A DNA stretch of 64,000 nt from Mycobacterium sp. ST-F2 (GTDB lineage Bacteria > Actinomycetota > Actinomycetes > Mycobacteriales > Mycobacteriaceae), in assembly GCF_001905655.1 (NCBI RefSeq), contig NZ_JMHT01000068.1, forward strand, positions 1 through 64,000, in the 5' to 3' direction. Under the pieces are notes generated by a model, which saw nothing but the letters and a program-made list of their open reading frames with translations, searched no databases and was not told the DNA's origin. Shown in pieces: positions 7,649 through 15,832 of the stretch. The translations under genes and the position numbers were made by a program. Within the stretch, counting starts at the first letter, position 1, and each line of letters begins with the position of its first letter.

Positions 7649-8958
7649 CAGCGCCTCCGCTCGCGGCGAATCTGTTCCCAGCACTGCAGCCGCGTCATGC
7701 CGGTCTGCTCCATGCACTCCCGGATCGGCGTTTCCTGTTCCGGCGCAGGCGATTCCGTGGTGGTAGGTGAGACGGTGGTCGGGGTGGGGGTGTCGACCGT
7801 GACGGTGCTGGTGACGGTCGCCTCGGTCGGCTCGGCGGGAGACTCGGTGGGCGCGACGGCCGATGTCGGGCTCGTCGTTGCGGTGGTCGTCGGGGGAGTC
7901 GTCGGGGGAGTCGTGGTGGAGGTCGTGGCGGGGCGCGCGGGTGCCTGTTGCTCGTCCTTGGCGCGGGTGAATTCGATGGCTGCCAACACAAGTGCGGCGA
8001 TCAGCAGCACCGTGAGCACGACCGGCAGGACCAGCGACCGGCGTGACCGGGCGGACTTGTCGGATTGCAGGACCTGCGTCCGGCCCGGCGCGGCGGGAGC
8101 CAGGATGGTGGCATCCGCGCTCGTCACACCGAGCCCGTGCTGGAGGGCGCGGGCGAAATCGGCGCACTTGTCGTACCGATCCTTGGGGTCCTTGGCGAGT
8201 GCCTTGGCCAGTACCGGGTCCAGGGCGGCGAGATCGGGCCGGCTCTGCGACAGCGACGGCGGCGGAGCGCTGAGGTGCTTGCCGATGATCACCGCGGCGT
8301 TGGAGTTCTCGAACGGCGGCGCCCCGGTGAAGAGCTGAAACGCGGTGGCGGCCAACGCGTATTGGTCGGCGCGACCGTCGATCGAGCTGCCCGTCAGCTG
8401 CTCCGGAGCGGCATAGAACACGGTGCCGACGGTCATGTTGGTCGCCGTCAGCCCGGCGGAGTCGTTGGCGCACCGCGCAATGCCGAAGTCGGCCAACTTG
8501 ATTCGCCGGTTCGCCGGATCGGTGTCACTGATCAGGATGTTGGCCGGCTTGACGTCGCGGTGCAAAAGGTCGTGCTGGTGCGCGTAATCGAGTGCCTCGG
8601 CGACGGCGCTGATGATCGCGACCGCCTGCTGATCGGATACGCCGCCGGCGCTCCGGAGCAGCCGGCTGACGTCGGTGCCGTCGACGTACTCCATCGAGAT
8701 CCACAACTGGCCGTCGAACTCGCCGCGGTCGTACACCCCGACGATGTTCGGATGCGACAGCGCGGCCGTCAGATCCGCTTCGCGCAGGAACCGCTCGCGG
8801 AACTCCTGGTTGGTGGACATCTCCGGGCGCAGGACCTTGAGCGCGTCCTGCCGGGGCAGGCGCGGGTGCTGCGCGACGTAGACCTCACCCATGCCGCCGG
8901 AGCCCAGGCACCTGACGATGGTGTACCCGGCGAAATCGGTCCCCTCGGCCATTGGCAT
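7648..8958 (-). CDS. Membrane Ser/Thr protein kinase (PknB-type)
   Basis: A 436-residue transmembrane kinase. The N-terminal catalytic domain has the glycine loop LGSGGMGEVYVA, catalytic Lys in DALKVL, HRDVKPAN, DFGIARC and APEQL, all intact, so it should be active and of the RD type. A juxtamembrane linker leads to one transmembrane helix near residues 310-330 (SLVLPVVLTVLLIAALVLAA). The short outer region is Thr/Pro-rich (TTSTTTPPTTPPTT) and ends in two Cys (RECMEQ, LQCWEQ), with no PASTA domain. The start is MPMAEGTDFAGY at 8958, or M at 8952. It heads an operon with an F420 monooxygenase and a SnoaL protein. Confidence 0.9.
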   Translation of the reverse strand: MPMAEGTDFAGYTIVRCLGSGGMGEVYVAQHPRLPRQDALKVLRPEMSTNQEFRERFLREADLTAALSHPNIVGVYDRGEFDGQLWISMEYVDGTDVSRLLRSAGGVSDQQAVAIISAVAEALDYAHQHDLLHRDVKPANILISDTDPANRRIKLADFGIARCANDSAGLTATNMTVGTVFYAAPEQLTGSSIDGRADQYALAATAFQLFTGAPPFENSNAAVIIGKHLSAPPPSLSQSRPDLAALDPVLAKALAKDPKDRYDKCADFARALQHGLGVTSADATILAPAAPGRTQVLQSDKSARSRRSLVLPVVLTVLLIAALVLAAIEFTRAKDEQQAPARPATTSTTTPPTTPPTTTATTSPTSAVAPTESPAEPTEATVTSTVTVDTPTPTTVSPTTTESPAPEQETPIRECMEQTGMTRLQCWEQIRRERRR

Positions 8959-8993
8959 TGGGGCATCGTAAACCGACGGTCGATGCAGTCGAC

Positions 8994-9042
8994 TGTTGGC
9001 TTGTGTTCGAAATTCAGCGAAAATCTCGAACACAAGCCAACA
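8994..9042 (-). terminator. Perfect 17-bp inverted repeat (hairpin)
   Basis: Arms at 8994-9010 (TGTTGGCTTGTGTTCGA) and 9026-9042 are exact reverse complements separated by 15 nt. A 10-bp palindrome, CAGTCGACTG, touches it at 8986-8995. It lies 8 nt after the stop of the ferredoxin reductase gene and 36 nt before the kinase start, both on the minus strand. A rho-independent terminator without a U-tract is the simplest reading. A protein-binding operator for the kinase operon or a small dispersed repeat are alternatives. Confidence 0.5.
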
Positions 9043-9049
9043 CTGGCGA

Positions 9050-10156
9050 CTACAGGTCCAGGGTCAGCGGGCCGTCGCCCTGGGCGCGCGACACGCAGAT
9101 CAGCGCCTGGCCGGCCTCGCGTTCGGTCTCGGTCAGCAGTCCGTCACGGTGGTCGACCGCACCGGCGAGCACCTTCACGCGGCACGTGCCGCAGAAACCC
9201 TGCTGACACGAATACGGTGCGTGCACACCGGCTTTGATCAGGGCCGTCAGCAAGGTTTCGTCGGCGGCGACGGCGACGGTCTGACCCGTCGACGCCACCT
9301 CGACCTTGAATTCGTGGCCGTCGGTCACCGGCGGCGCGGCGAAGCGCTCGAAGTGCAACTCGATGTCGTCGGCTCCGACCAGCCGGGTGCGGATCACATT
9401 GAGCATCGGCGCCGGGCCGCACGTGTACACCGAGGTGCCCGGCCGGCAGTCGCCGAGGAGGTCGTCGGCCGTCGGCAGCCCGTCGACGTCGTCGGTGCGG
9501 ATCTGGACCCGATCCCCGAACCGCGCCAGCTCCTCGAGGAACGGCAGGCTGTCGCGGCTGCGGCCGACGTAGAGCATGGACCAGTCGATGCCGAACTGCT
9601 CGGCACGCGCCAGCATGGGCAGGATCGGGGTGATGCCGATGCCGCCGGCGATGAACCGCAGCGTGCGGGTCGGCGACCCGAAGCCCGGCACCGCCAGCGG
9701 GAAGGCGTTGCGCGGGCCGTTGGTGGTGATCACGTCACCGACCGCGAGCTGGTGCGCCTCGATGGAGCCACCGCCGCCATCGGGTATGCGCCGCACGGCA
9801 ATTCGGTACGCCCCCTGCTCGGCCGGGTCGCCGCACAACGAGTACTGGCGGATCAGGCCGCTGGGCAGGTGGATGTCCAGATGTGAACCGGGGTGCCAGC
9901 GGGGCAGCTCGGCACCGTCGGCGCTGACGAACGTCAACGCGACCACGTCCTGATCATGCGCGACGACCTGACGGTCGGCGACCCTCAACCGGATGGTGCG
10001 TTCGACGACGGCGGGTACCGGCGGCTTGCGCAGGCGCGTGGACACCCAGAACGAGCTGCTGACGACGGCGTCGGCCACGGTGACCAACAGGTCATGCGGC
10101 AACAGGCCCATCACGCTGGGCGGCGCCAGGCGTGACCGGAAGCGGCGCGTCCTCAC
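9050..10156 (-). CDS. PDR/VanB-type ferredoxin reductase with C-terminal 2Fe-2S domain
   Basis: A 368-residue flavin reductase. After a short N-terminal tail comes an FAD/FMN beta-barrel (HPGSHLDIHLPSGLIRQYSLCGDP, the RQYS flavin motif), then an NAD(P)-binding domain with FIAGGIGITPILPML and TCGPAPML. A C-terminal plant-type ferredoxin follows: CQQGFCGTC with a distant fourth Cys in ALICVS. The order FMN-NAD-2Fe2S is the phthalate dioxygenase reductase arrangement. The GTG at 10156 overlaps the stop of the upstream hydrolase by 4 bp (GTGA), which decides the start. It probably passes electrons to the neighbouring ferritin-like diiron protein or another oxygenase. Confidence 0.85.
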   Translation of the reverse strand: MRTRRFRSRLAPPSVMGLLPHDLLVTVADAVVSSSFWVSTRLRKPPVPAVVERTIRLRVADRQVVAHDQDVVALTFVSADGAELPRWHPGSHLDIHLPSGLIRQYSLCGDPAEQGAYRIAVRRIPDGGGGSIEAHQLAVGDVITTNGPRNAFPLAVPGFGSPTRTLRFIAGGIGITPILPMLARAEQFGIDWSMLYVGRSRDSLPFLEELARFGDRVQIRTDDVDGLPTADDLLGDCRPGTSVYTCGPAPMLNVIRTRLVGADDIELHFERFAAPPVTDGHEFKVEVASTGQTVAVAADETLLTALIKAGVHAPYSCQQGFCGTCRVKVLAGAVDHRDGLLTETEREAGQALICVSRAQGDGPLTLDL

Positions 10157-11052
10157 AGGTGCGCGGCGCGGGCAGCGGGCGAGGCAGCGAGATACGCCAC
10201 GGCCTGCGCGGTCGAGCCCATGTCTTCCGGGCTGTAGTTCGGCTTGAAATACACCAGCGTCTGAGTGAGCAGCAGGTTCCGGTACTTCGGCAGCAGGCCC
10301 AGCTTGGAGTCCCGCATGCGCAGGCGCTGCGATTTCCACCAGCCGAGCTTCAGCTGTGGGTCACTCTTGACCAGGAACCGCATGCCGCGCTGGAAGAACA
10401 CGTACATCAGGATCGCGACGACGCTCATGGCGCGGATGCGGTCGAAGTAGCTGTTGCGGAAGTACATCGCGACCTCATGGGCCACCGAGCGGTGCTCCAC
10501 CTCTTCGGCGCCGTGCCAGCGGAACAGGTCGGTCATGACCGGGTCGGCGTCGTAGTTGTCCCAGGTGCAGTTCAGGACGAAGTCACCGAGCACCGCGGTG
10601 TAGTGCTCGACGGCCGCGATGAACCACAGGCGCTCGATGAGGTTGTTCATCTTGCGGCGCGGGTCGGTCGTCTTGGCCGGCGCGAGGATCTCCTCGAAGA
10701 CGAACTCGACCTGGTCCAGCAACGGGTTGACGTTCATACCGCTGCGCACCAGGTAGTCGTTCATGACGGTGTCGTGGGCCTCGGCGTGCATGGCCTCCTG
10801 GCCGATGAAGCCGCGGACGTCGTCGGCGAGCTTGGGATCCTTGATCAGTGGCAGCGCTTCGTTGAAGGTCTCGATGAACCAGCGCTCACCTGCCGGAAGC
10901 AGGATGTTCAACAGGTTCACCACATGCGAGGCGACAGGGTGGCCGGGAATCCACGACATGGGCTTGTCCGCGGTCTCGAAAGCCACGTTGCGAGCCTGGA
11001 TCTGCACCGGACCCGGGTCTACCTCATGGGCGAAACGCTGTGGTTGCAGCAT
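10153..11052 (-). CDS. Predicted metal-dependent hydrolase (PF10118), diiron ferritin-like
   Basis: A 299-residue protein of the PF10118 family. Conserved metal ligands are visible as EAMHAEAHD near residues 90-98 and GAEEVEHRSVAHE near residues 180-192, with further Glu in AGERWFIETFNEALP and AAVEHY. The paired ExxH motifs resemble a ferritin-like four-helix diiron site despite the historical name 'hydrolase'. A hydrophobic stretch (AMSVVAILMYVFF) may contact membrane. It is translationally coupled to the ferredoxin reductase, which suggests that the pair forms an oxygenase or hydroxylase system. The substrate is unknown. Confidence 0.8.
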   Translation of the reverse strand: MLQPQRFAHEVDPGPVQIQARNVAFETADKPMSWIPGHPVASHVVNLLNILLPAGERWFIETFNEALPLIKDPKLADDVRGFIGQEAMHAEAHDTVMNDYLVRSGMNVNPLLDQVEFVFEEILAPAKTTDPRRKMNNLIERLWFIAAVEHYTAVLGDFVLNCTWDNYDADPVMTDLFRWHGAEEVEHRSVAHEVAMYFRNSYFDRIRAMSVVAILMYVFFQRGMRFLVKSDPQLKLGWWKSQRLRMRDSKLGLLPKYRNLLLTQTLVYFKPNYSPEDMGSTAQAVAYLAASPAARAAHL

Positions 11053-11128
11053 GGAACGGCTACCTCCGGATCCTCAAGCATCGTTGCGAGTGGATTCAGT
11101 GTAAGCGTTTTATGTGGGAACGGCGGTA

Positions 11129-11165
11129 CTGGGTTTTGCCGTGAGACGACGAAACGGCATCCCAG
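11129..11165 (-). terminator. Nested hairpin downstream of the PASTA-like gene
   Basis: CTGGG (11129-11133) pairs with CCCAG (11161-11165), and GCCGT (11138-11142) pairs with ACGGC (11154-11158), giving a nested stem with an 11-nt loop. It is about 50 nt after the stop of the minus-strand gene at 11214-11663. A competing 8-bp pair, GTTTTGCC/GGCAAAAC (11133-11140 and 11168-11175), could form instead. A terminator is the most likely role. Confidence 0.4.
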
Positions 11166-11213
11166 CAGGCAAAACTGTGTGTTGACCTGCTGGAACGCCG
11201 CTTCGGCAAACAG

Positions 11214-11663
11214 TTACATACCGGGGACGTTCATGCCCGGCTGCGGGCCGACGGGCGTCGCCTGGACCGTCGTCACGCCGTTGGAGCCGACATGCGGGGC
11301 CGCCGGAGCGCCACCGGCTGCGCCGCCGCCGGCAGACGCGGGTGCGCCGGCCTGAGCGTTCTCGACCGCCTTGGTGGTGCAGTTCAGCATCAAGATGACG
11401 CGGCCGTGGCTGCCCATCTTCTCCTGATCGACGATGCACTGGGCCTGCGGCACATCGCTGCCCACGGAGCCGCCGAAGGTGGCCTTCATGCCCTGGCTCT
11501 TCAGAATCGAGACGGCCCGCGCGTAGGACTCACCCACCACATTCATGGAGCTCGAGCCGCCGGGATCGGACGCGGCCACCGACGAGCCGAACATCGCAGT
11601 GGCACCCACAGCCACCGCACCTGCTGCCACGGCACTTACCGTCAGCATCTTCAGCTTCTTCAC
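11214..11663 (-). CDS. Exported PASTA-like small protein
   Basis: A 149-residue secreted or surface protein. Residues 1-31 form a signal peptide (MKKLKMLTVSAVAAGAVAVGA...). The next 70 residues resemble one degenerate PASTA-type unit (VVGESYARAVSILKSQGMKATFGG, then a beta strand with Cys in AQCIVDQ and LNCTT). The tail is Ala/Gly/Pro-rich and ends PQPGMNVPGM, suggesting a wall-spanning linker. PASTA domains bind muropeptides or act as dimerisation units; whether this single divergent unit does so is unknown. A good Shine-Dalgarno, GAGGTC, lies before the ATG. Confidence 0.75.
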   Translation of the reverse strand: MKKLKMLTVSAVAAGAVAVGATAMFGSSVAASDPGGSSSMNVVGESYARAVSILKSQGMKATFGGSVGSDVPQAQCIVDQEKMGSHGRVILMLNCTTKAVENAQAGAPASAGGGAAGGAPAAPHVGSNGVTTVQATPVGPQPGMNVPGM

Positions 11664-11720
11664 CTGACCTCCTCGAGTAACAGCGAAGATATCGCAGATG
11701 ACGGGGTGGAGAAACTCGAA

Positions 11721-13868
11721 TCAACTCAATCCGGGGGTCACCGCGTCACCCATCACCTGCGCCAACGCCGCCGCCCGGGGGTCGGAAAACAGGTCTTCGA
11801 GCAGGACCTGACGGCCGTCGGGACCGGCCAGCGGCACCCGCCAGTTCGGATATTCGTCGCTGGTGCCCGGCTGATTCTGGGTACGAACGTCACCGACGGC
11901 GTCGGGCAGAGCGAGTGCCAGCAGCCGTGACGGAGTGCGGGTCAGATAGCGATACAGGGCGAGGACGATCTGGTCGGCATCGATGGCATCGGGCGCGTTC
12001 GGTGGCAGCAGCCCCGCCGCCCGCAGGACGTCCAACCAGCGCTGCTGATCGGCGTGATCGGCCGCGGCCTCTTCCTCGAACGGGCGGGTCAGCAGGCCGA
12101 GATCGCGGCGCAGCCGCAGGTGCGCGCCGTCCAGATAGCCGGCCGTGGGCGGCAGATCGTGCGTCGTCACCGACGACAGGCAGTACTCGCGCCAGCGCGG
12201 CGCGGGCAACGGCCCGCCGTCCCGGTCGGCCTCGAACCACAGGATCGAGGTGCCCAGCAGGCCGCGGTCGCGCAGGTAGTCGCGAACCCACGGCTCGACG
12301 GTCCCCAGATCCTCGCCGACCACCACGGCGCCGGCCCGGTGCGCCTCCAGCGCGAGCACGCCGATCATCGCCTCGTGGTCGTAGTGGACATAGGTGCCGT
12401 CGACCGGCGTCGCGCCGTCCGGAATCCACCACAGCCGGAACAGGCCGATGATGTGGTCGATCCGGACGCCGCCGGCGTGCCGCAGCACCGCCCTGACCAC
12501 GTCGCGGAATGGCTCGTAGGCCCGCTCGACGAGTTGGTCGGGGCGCCACGGCGGCTGCGACCAGTCCTGCCCGAGCTGATTGAACTCGTCCGGGGGCGCG
12601 CCGGCCGACACTCCGGTGGCCAGCACATCCTGCAACGCCCAGGCGTCGGCGCCGCCGGGATGCACGCCCACCGCCAGATCGTGGACGATGCCCAGGGACA
12701 TGCCGGTCTGCACCGCGGTGGCCTGCGCGGCGGTCAGCTGGTCGTCGAGCTGCCATTGCAGCCACCGGTGGAAATCGATCCGGTTGCTGTGCTTTTCGGC
12801 GAAGGCCCGGACCGCGGGGTGGTCGGGGTGCTGAAACTCCGCGGGCCAGTCACGCCAGTCGTCGCCGTGCTTCTCAGCCAGGACGCACCACGTCGCGAAG
12901 TCGTCGAGCGCGCGACCGGTCCGCTTGCGGTACCCGTCGTACGCCACCGCGCGGCCCGCCGAGCGGTCGGCGCGGTACACCTCCTTGAGCGCGTTGCGCT
13001 TGGACTTCCAGGCCGCGTCGCGATCGATGAACTCGTTCTTGTCGGCGCGGGCCTGGGCATCGGACCGGGCCTTGCGCAGCGTCGCCGGTGTGCGGATGGC
13101 GGTGTATTCCGGGATCGCCTGCACCCGCAGATACAGCGGATTGGCGAACTGCCGCGACGTCGGCAGATACGGCGACGGCTCCATGGGGGCGACCGGCTCC
13201 GCCGCATGCAGGGGATTGGCCAGGATGAAATCGGCGTGGTGTCGGGTGGCCGACCATACGGCCAGGTCGGTCAGGTCGGTGAGATCGCCTGTGCCCCAAG
13301 ACTGTTTCGACCGCACGCTGTACAGCTGGGTGGCCAGGCCCCAGGCCCGCGAGTTGCCCAGCCGGCTCGGCAGCGTCAAGGCATCCGGGGTGACGATGAG
13401 GACCGCGTCGGCATCGGCGGAGGAGCCGGCCTGGACATGCAGCCGGTGATAGCCCAGCGGGAGGTCGTCGGGCAGCTCGAAGGTCGCTTCCCCGACCAGG
13501 CGACCGTCCAGATTGAACGGCGGACGGTTGTTCTCCAGCTGACGCAGCCCGGCCCGCACCGAGCCGTCTTCCAGCCGGATCCAGATGCCGACGGGCGCGC
13601 CATGGGTGACGTGCACCCAGAAGCTGGACGGCCGGCCGGACCGGGCGACGATGGTCGGGGACAGGGTGCGCTGCCAGTACGCGCGCTCGTGCTCGGCCAG
13701 GGCTGCCACGCGGGCGTCCTCGGAGTCGGCCGATACTCCGAGCGCAGCGAGCACCGCGACCAGCGTCGAAGCGGGGACGGCGTGCTGCCGATTGCTCCAG
13801 TCGACGTAGTCAGTGGCCACACCGTGGCGTCGGGCGAGCTCGACGAGCGACGCGGTGCGATCAGTCAT
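11721..13868 (-). CDS. malQ: 4-alpha-glucanotransferase (amylomaltase, GH77)
   Basis: A 715-residue disproportionating enzyme that moves alpha-1,4-glucan segments between maltooligosaccharides in cytoplasmic glycogen and trehalose metabolism. The actinobacterial form has an N-terminal helical/beta domain (residues 1-170) before the TIM barrel. GH77 landmarks include SPYLPTSRQFANPLYL, GVRIDHIIGLFRLWW containing the nucleophilic Asp, and VVGEDLGTVEPWV with the general-acid Glu. SVTTHDLPPTAGYL carries the third carboxylate. MTDRTASLVELA at 13868 is chosen as start because it aligns with the remembered M. tuberculosis MalQ N-terminus; ATGs at 13877 and further upstream are possible. The gene is divergent from the sterol desaturase gene. 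Confidence 0.9.
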   Translation of the reverse strand: MTDRTASLVELARRHGVATDYVDWSNRQHAVPASTLVAVLAALGVSADSEDARVAALAEHERAYWQRTLSPTIVARSGRPSSFWVHVTHGAPVGIWIRLEDGSVRAGLRQLENNRPPFNLDGRLVGEATFELPDDLPLGYHRLHVQAGSSADADAVLIVTPDALTLPSRLGNSRAWGLATQLYSVRSKQSWGTGDLTDLTDLAVWSATRHHADFILANPLHAAEPVAPMEPSPYLPTSRQFANPLYLRVQAIPEYTAIRTPATLRKARSDAQARADKNEFIDRDAAWKSKRNALKEVYRADRSAGRAVAYDGYRKRTGRALDDFATWCVLAEKHGDDWRDWPAEFQHPDHPAVRAFAEKHSNRIDFHRWLQWQLDDQLTAAQATAVQTGMSLGIVHDLAVGVHPGGADAWALQDVLATGVSAGAPPDEFNQLGQDWSQPPWRPDQLVERAYEPFRDVVRAVLRHAGGVRIDHIIGLFRLWWIPDGATPVDGTYVHYDHEAMIGVLALEAHRAGAVVVGEDLGTVEPWVRDYLRDRGLLGTSILWFEADRDGGPLPAPRWREYCLSSVTTHDLPPTAGYLDGAHLRLRRDLGLLTRPFEEEAAADHADQQRWLDVLRAAGLLPPNAPDAIDADQIVLALYRYLTRTPSRLLALALPDAVGDVRTQNQPGTSDEYPNWRVPLAGPDGRQVLLEDLFSDPRAAALAQVMGDAVTPGLS

Positions 13869-13935
13869 GCGCGCCATCTTGCCGGGATCCGGCGCACCAT
13901 GGGAGGTGAGCGCGTTTCCGGCCGGCAGACAGAAC

Positions 13936-14727
13936 ATGGCCGGTTACGCTGCGCGCGGAGGTGTCGACGTGAGTTCCGACCTGCTGTCCGACGTGCTGCC
14001 GACGATGCTGCACGACCCGGTCTCGTACGCCATCCCGTTCTTCGTGGTGGCACTGCTGCTGGAGTGGGGCGCGGCCCGCAAGCTCGCCCACGACGAGCAG
14101 CGACCGCCGGCCGGTGCCTACCTGCGCGCCGACGCGTGGGCGAGCATCTGGATGGGCGCGGTGTCGCTGTTCACCAGCGGAGTACTGAATTTCCTTGCGC
14201 TGGTCGGCTATGCGGCCCTGTACGTGTACGTCGCACCGTGGCACCTGCCCGGCAATGCCTGGTACACGTGGGTGATCGGGATTCTCGGCGTCGACCTGAT
14301 CTACTACACCTACCACCGGATGGCCCACCGGGTCCGGCTGTTCTGGGCCACGCATCAGGCGCACCATTCCAGCGAGTACTTCAATCTGTCCACTGCGCTG
14401 CGGCAGAAGTGGAATCCGTCCGGTGACCTGCTGATGAAGGCGATACTGCCGGCGCTGGGTGTCCCGCCGTGGATCGTGTTCGCCAGTTTCTCGGTGAATC
14501 TGGTGTACCAGTACTGGATTCACACCGAGCGCATCGGAAAACTCTGGCGGTCAATTGAATACGTCTTCAACACGCCGTCGCACCATCGGGTTCATCATGG
14601 CCGCGACCAGCAGTACCTGGACAAGAACTACGGCGGCATCCTGATCATCTGGGACCGGATGTTCGGCAGCTTCACTCCGGAGGCCAGTAGACCCAACTAT
14701 GGATTGACCAAACCTGTTGGTACGTAA
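13936..14727 (+). CDS. Sterol desaturase / fatty acid hydroxylase family membrane protein (Rv1814-like)
   Basis: A 263-residue multi-pass membrane diiron enzyme. Hydrophobic segments lie near residues 30-45, 70-105 and 115-130. The conserved histidine clusters are HRMAH (DLIYYTYHRMAHRV), HQAHHSSE and HRVHHG, the eight-histidine pattern that binds the diiron centre in the fatty acid hydroxylase superfamily. The M. tuberculosis counterpart at this position (Rv1814) is named erg3, but C-5 sterol desaturation is not demonstrated by sequence. A GTG at 13969 (VSSDLLSDV) is an alternative start. It begins the block that is syntenic with M. tuberculosis. Confidence 0.85.
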   Translation: MAGYAARGGVDVSSDLLSDVLPTMLHDPVSYAIPFFVVALLLEWGAARKLAHDEQRPPAGAYLRADAWASIWMGAVSLFTSGVLNFLALVGYAALYVYVAPWHLPGNAWYTWVIGILGVDLIYYTYHRMAHRVRLFWATHQAHHSSEYFNLSTALRQKWNPSGDLLMKAILPALGVPPWIVFASFSVNLVYQYWIHTERIGKLWRSIEYVFNTPSHHRVHHGRDQQYLDKNYGGILIIWDRMFGSFTPEASRPNYGLTKPVGT

Positions 14728-15028
14728 GATATCTGGAAGTTGCAGACGCACGAGTACGTCACCATGGTGCGAGATGTACGCCGGGCCAAGGGATTCGGTG
14801 ATCGTCTGGGTTATGTGTTCGGGCCACCCGGGTGGCGGCCGGGTGGCCCGGAGTCCGCCTCCATCCGCTGACAGGGGCGTCAACGCTGTCAGGATGCTGT
14901 GGTTGCCGCGCGCTAACTCATTGTTCGCCAACTGTTTTGATTTCGGCGAGCGCAAACACTGGCGTTCCCCGGAACCGTCGGTACTGTCGGTGAGCGACAG
15001 GTGAACCGAACCAAAGGAGCTTGGACTT
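14728..15028. other. 301-bp intergenic region with hairpin and lectin promoter
   Basis: No credible gene is seen. A strong hairpin at 14820-14850 (12-bp perfect arms around a 7-nt loop, beginning CGGGCCACCCGG) probably terminates the desaturase transcript. The stretch from about 14905 to 14945 is relatively AT-rich for this genome. A possible -10 element TACTGT is at 14982-14987. AAGGAG at 15014-15019 is a good Shine-Dalgarno 9 nt before the lectin ATG. Confidence 0.6.
14820..14850 (+). terminator. 12-bp GC-rich hairpin terminator
   Basis: CGGGCCACCCGG at 14820-14831 is the exact reverse complement of 14839-14850, with loop GTGGCGG. It lies 93 nt after the sterol desaturase stop. There is no U-tract, as is common in mycobacteria. 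Confidence 0.55.
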
Positions 15029-15652
15029 ATGGGTGACACACTTCAGAAGGGCGAGAAGCTCGAGGTCGGCCAGTCGTTGACGTCGAACAACGGTGCCTAC
15101 CGGCTGGTCCTGCAGGACGACGGCAACCTGGTGCTGTACGCAGGGGAGCAGTCCGTGTGGGCCACCGCCACCGACGGCCAGGACGTGCAGCGCGCCGAGG
15201 TGCAGGAGGACGGGAACTTCGTGCTGTACACCCCGGACAAACCGGTATGGGCCAGCCAGACCGCCGGCGCCGACAACGTCCGTCTCGTACTGCAGGACGA
15301 CCGCAACCTGGTGCTGTACAGCGGTGACGATGCCAAGTGGTCGTCCGAGACCCACACCGACGAGGTGCCCGCCGCGCCGGTCGAGGCCGCCCCGGAGCCC
15401 GAGGTCGCTGCCGAGCCCGTGGCAGTCGAGGTCGTGGCTGAGCCTGAGCCTGAGCCCGAGCCCGCCCCGGCGCCCGCTCCCGAGCCCGAGGTGCCCGCGG
15501 CGCGTACCTACACCGTGCAGTCCGGCGACACCCTGTGGGCCATCGCCGAGCAGTTCTACGGTGACGGCAACCGCTACCCCGAGATTGCCGGCGCCAGCGG
15601 CATCGACAACCCGGACCTGATCCAGCCCGGTCAGCTGCTGACCATTCCCTGA
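15029..15652 (+). CDS. Bulb-type (beta-prism II) mannose-binding lectin with LysM domain
   Basis: A 207-residue two-domain protein. Residues 1-110 form a monocot-type bulb lectin with three QxDxNxVxY sugar-binding motifs: QDDGNLVLY, a degenerate QEDGNFVLY and QDDRNLVLY. A Pro/Glu linker (PEPEPEPEPAPAPAPEPE) leads to a C-terminal LysM domain (YTVQSGDTLWAIAEQFYGDG ... IDNPDLIQPGQLLTIP) for peptidoglycan binding. No signal peptide is visible, so how it reaches the wall is unclear. A mannose-binding mycobacterial lectin with this architecture has been described from M. smegmatis (recalled, not checked). It has its own Shine-Dalgarno and terminator, so it is monocistronic. Confidence 0.9.
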   Translation: MGDTLQKGEKLEVGQSLTSNNGAYRLVLQDDGNLVLYAGEQSVWATATDGQDVQRAEVQEDGNFVLYTPDKPVWASQTAGADNVRLVLQDDRNLVLYSGDDAKWSSETHTDEVPAAPVEAAPEPEVAAEPVAVEVVAEPEPEPEPAPAPAPEPEVPAARTYTVQSGDTLWAIAEQFYGDGNRYPEIAGASGIDNPDLIQPGQLLTIP

Positions 15653-15663
15653 CTTGGAGGGAC

Positions 15664-15697
15664 CTGGCGGCCCGGATCGAAAGATCCGGGCCGCCAG
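15664..15697 (+). terminator. Perfect 15-bp hairpin with GAAA tetraloop
   Basis: Arms 15664-15678 (CTGGCGGCCCGGATC) and 15683-15697 are exact complements around a GAAA loop (a GNRA tetraloop), 11 nt after the lectin stop. This is a very stable intrinsic terminator even without a U-tract. Confidence 0.85.
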
Positions 15698-15832
15698 TGC
15701 ATTTCATGGGGCCCGCTCGTTTGCTGGCGGCGGCGGGTGCCGGCCGCGGCAGAGCGGGGGCTTAACCGTCCCTCCTGCGGGTTCGCACGGTAGGCTGGCG
15801 CGACGTCCGTCCCGATGTGATGGGAGAAGGTC

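Noticed and set aside
8994..9042. LexA (SOS) box reading of the TTCGA/TCGAA repeat
   Set aside because: The mycobacterial SOS box has TCGAAC then GTTCGA with a short centre; here the order is reversed and the centre is 15 nt.
12054..13900. Plus-strand open frame through malQ (790 codons)
   Set aside because: It is the antisense shadow of malQ; only the last part, from 13936, is the genuine sterol desaturase gene.
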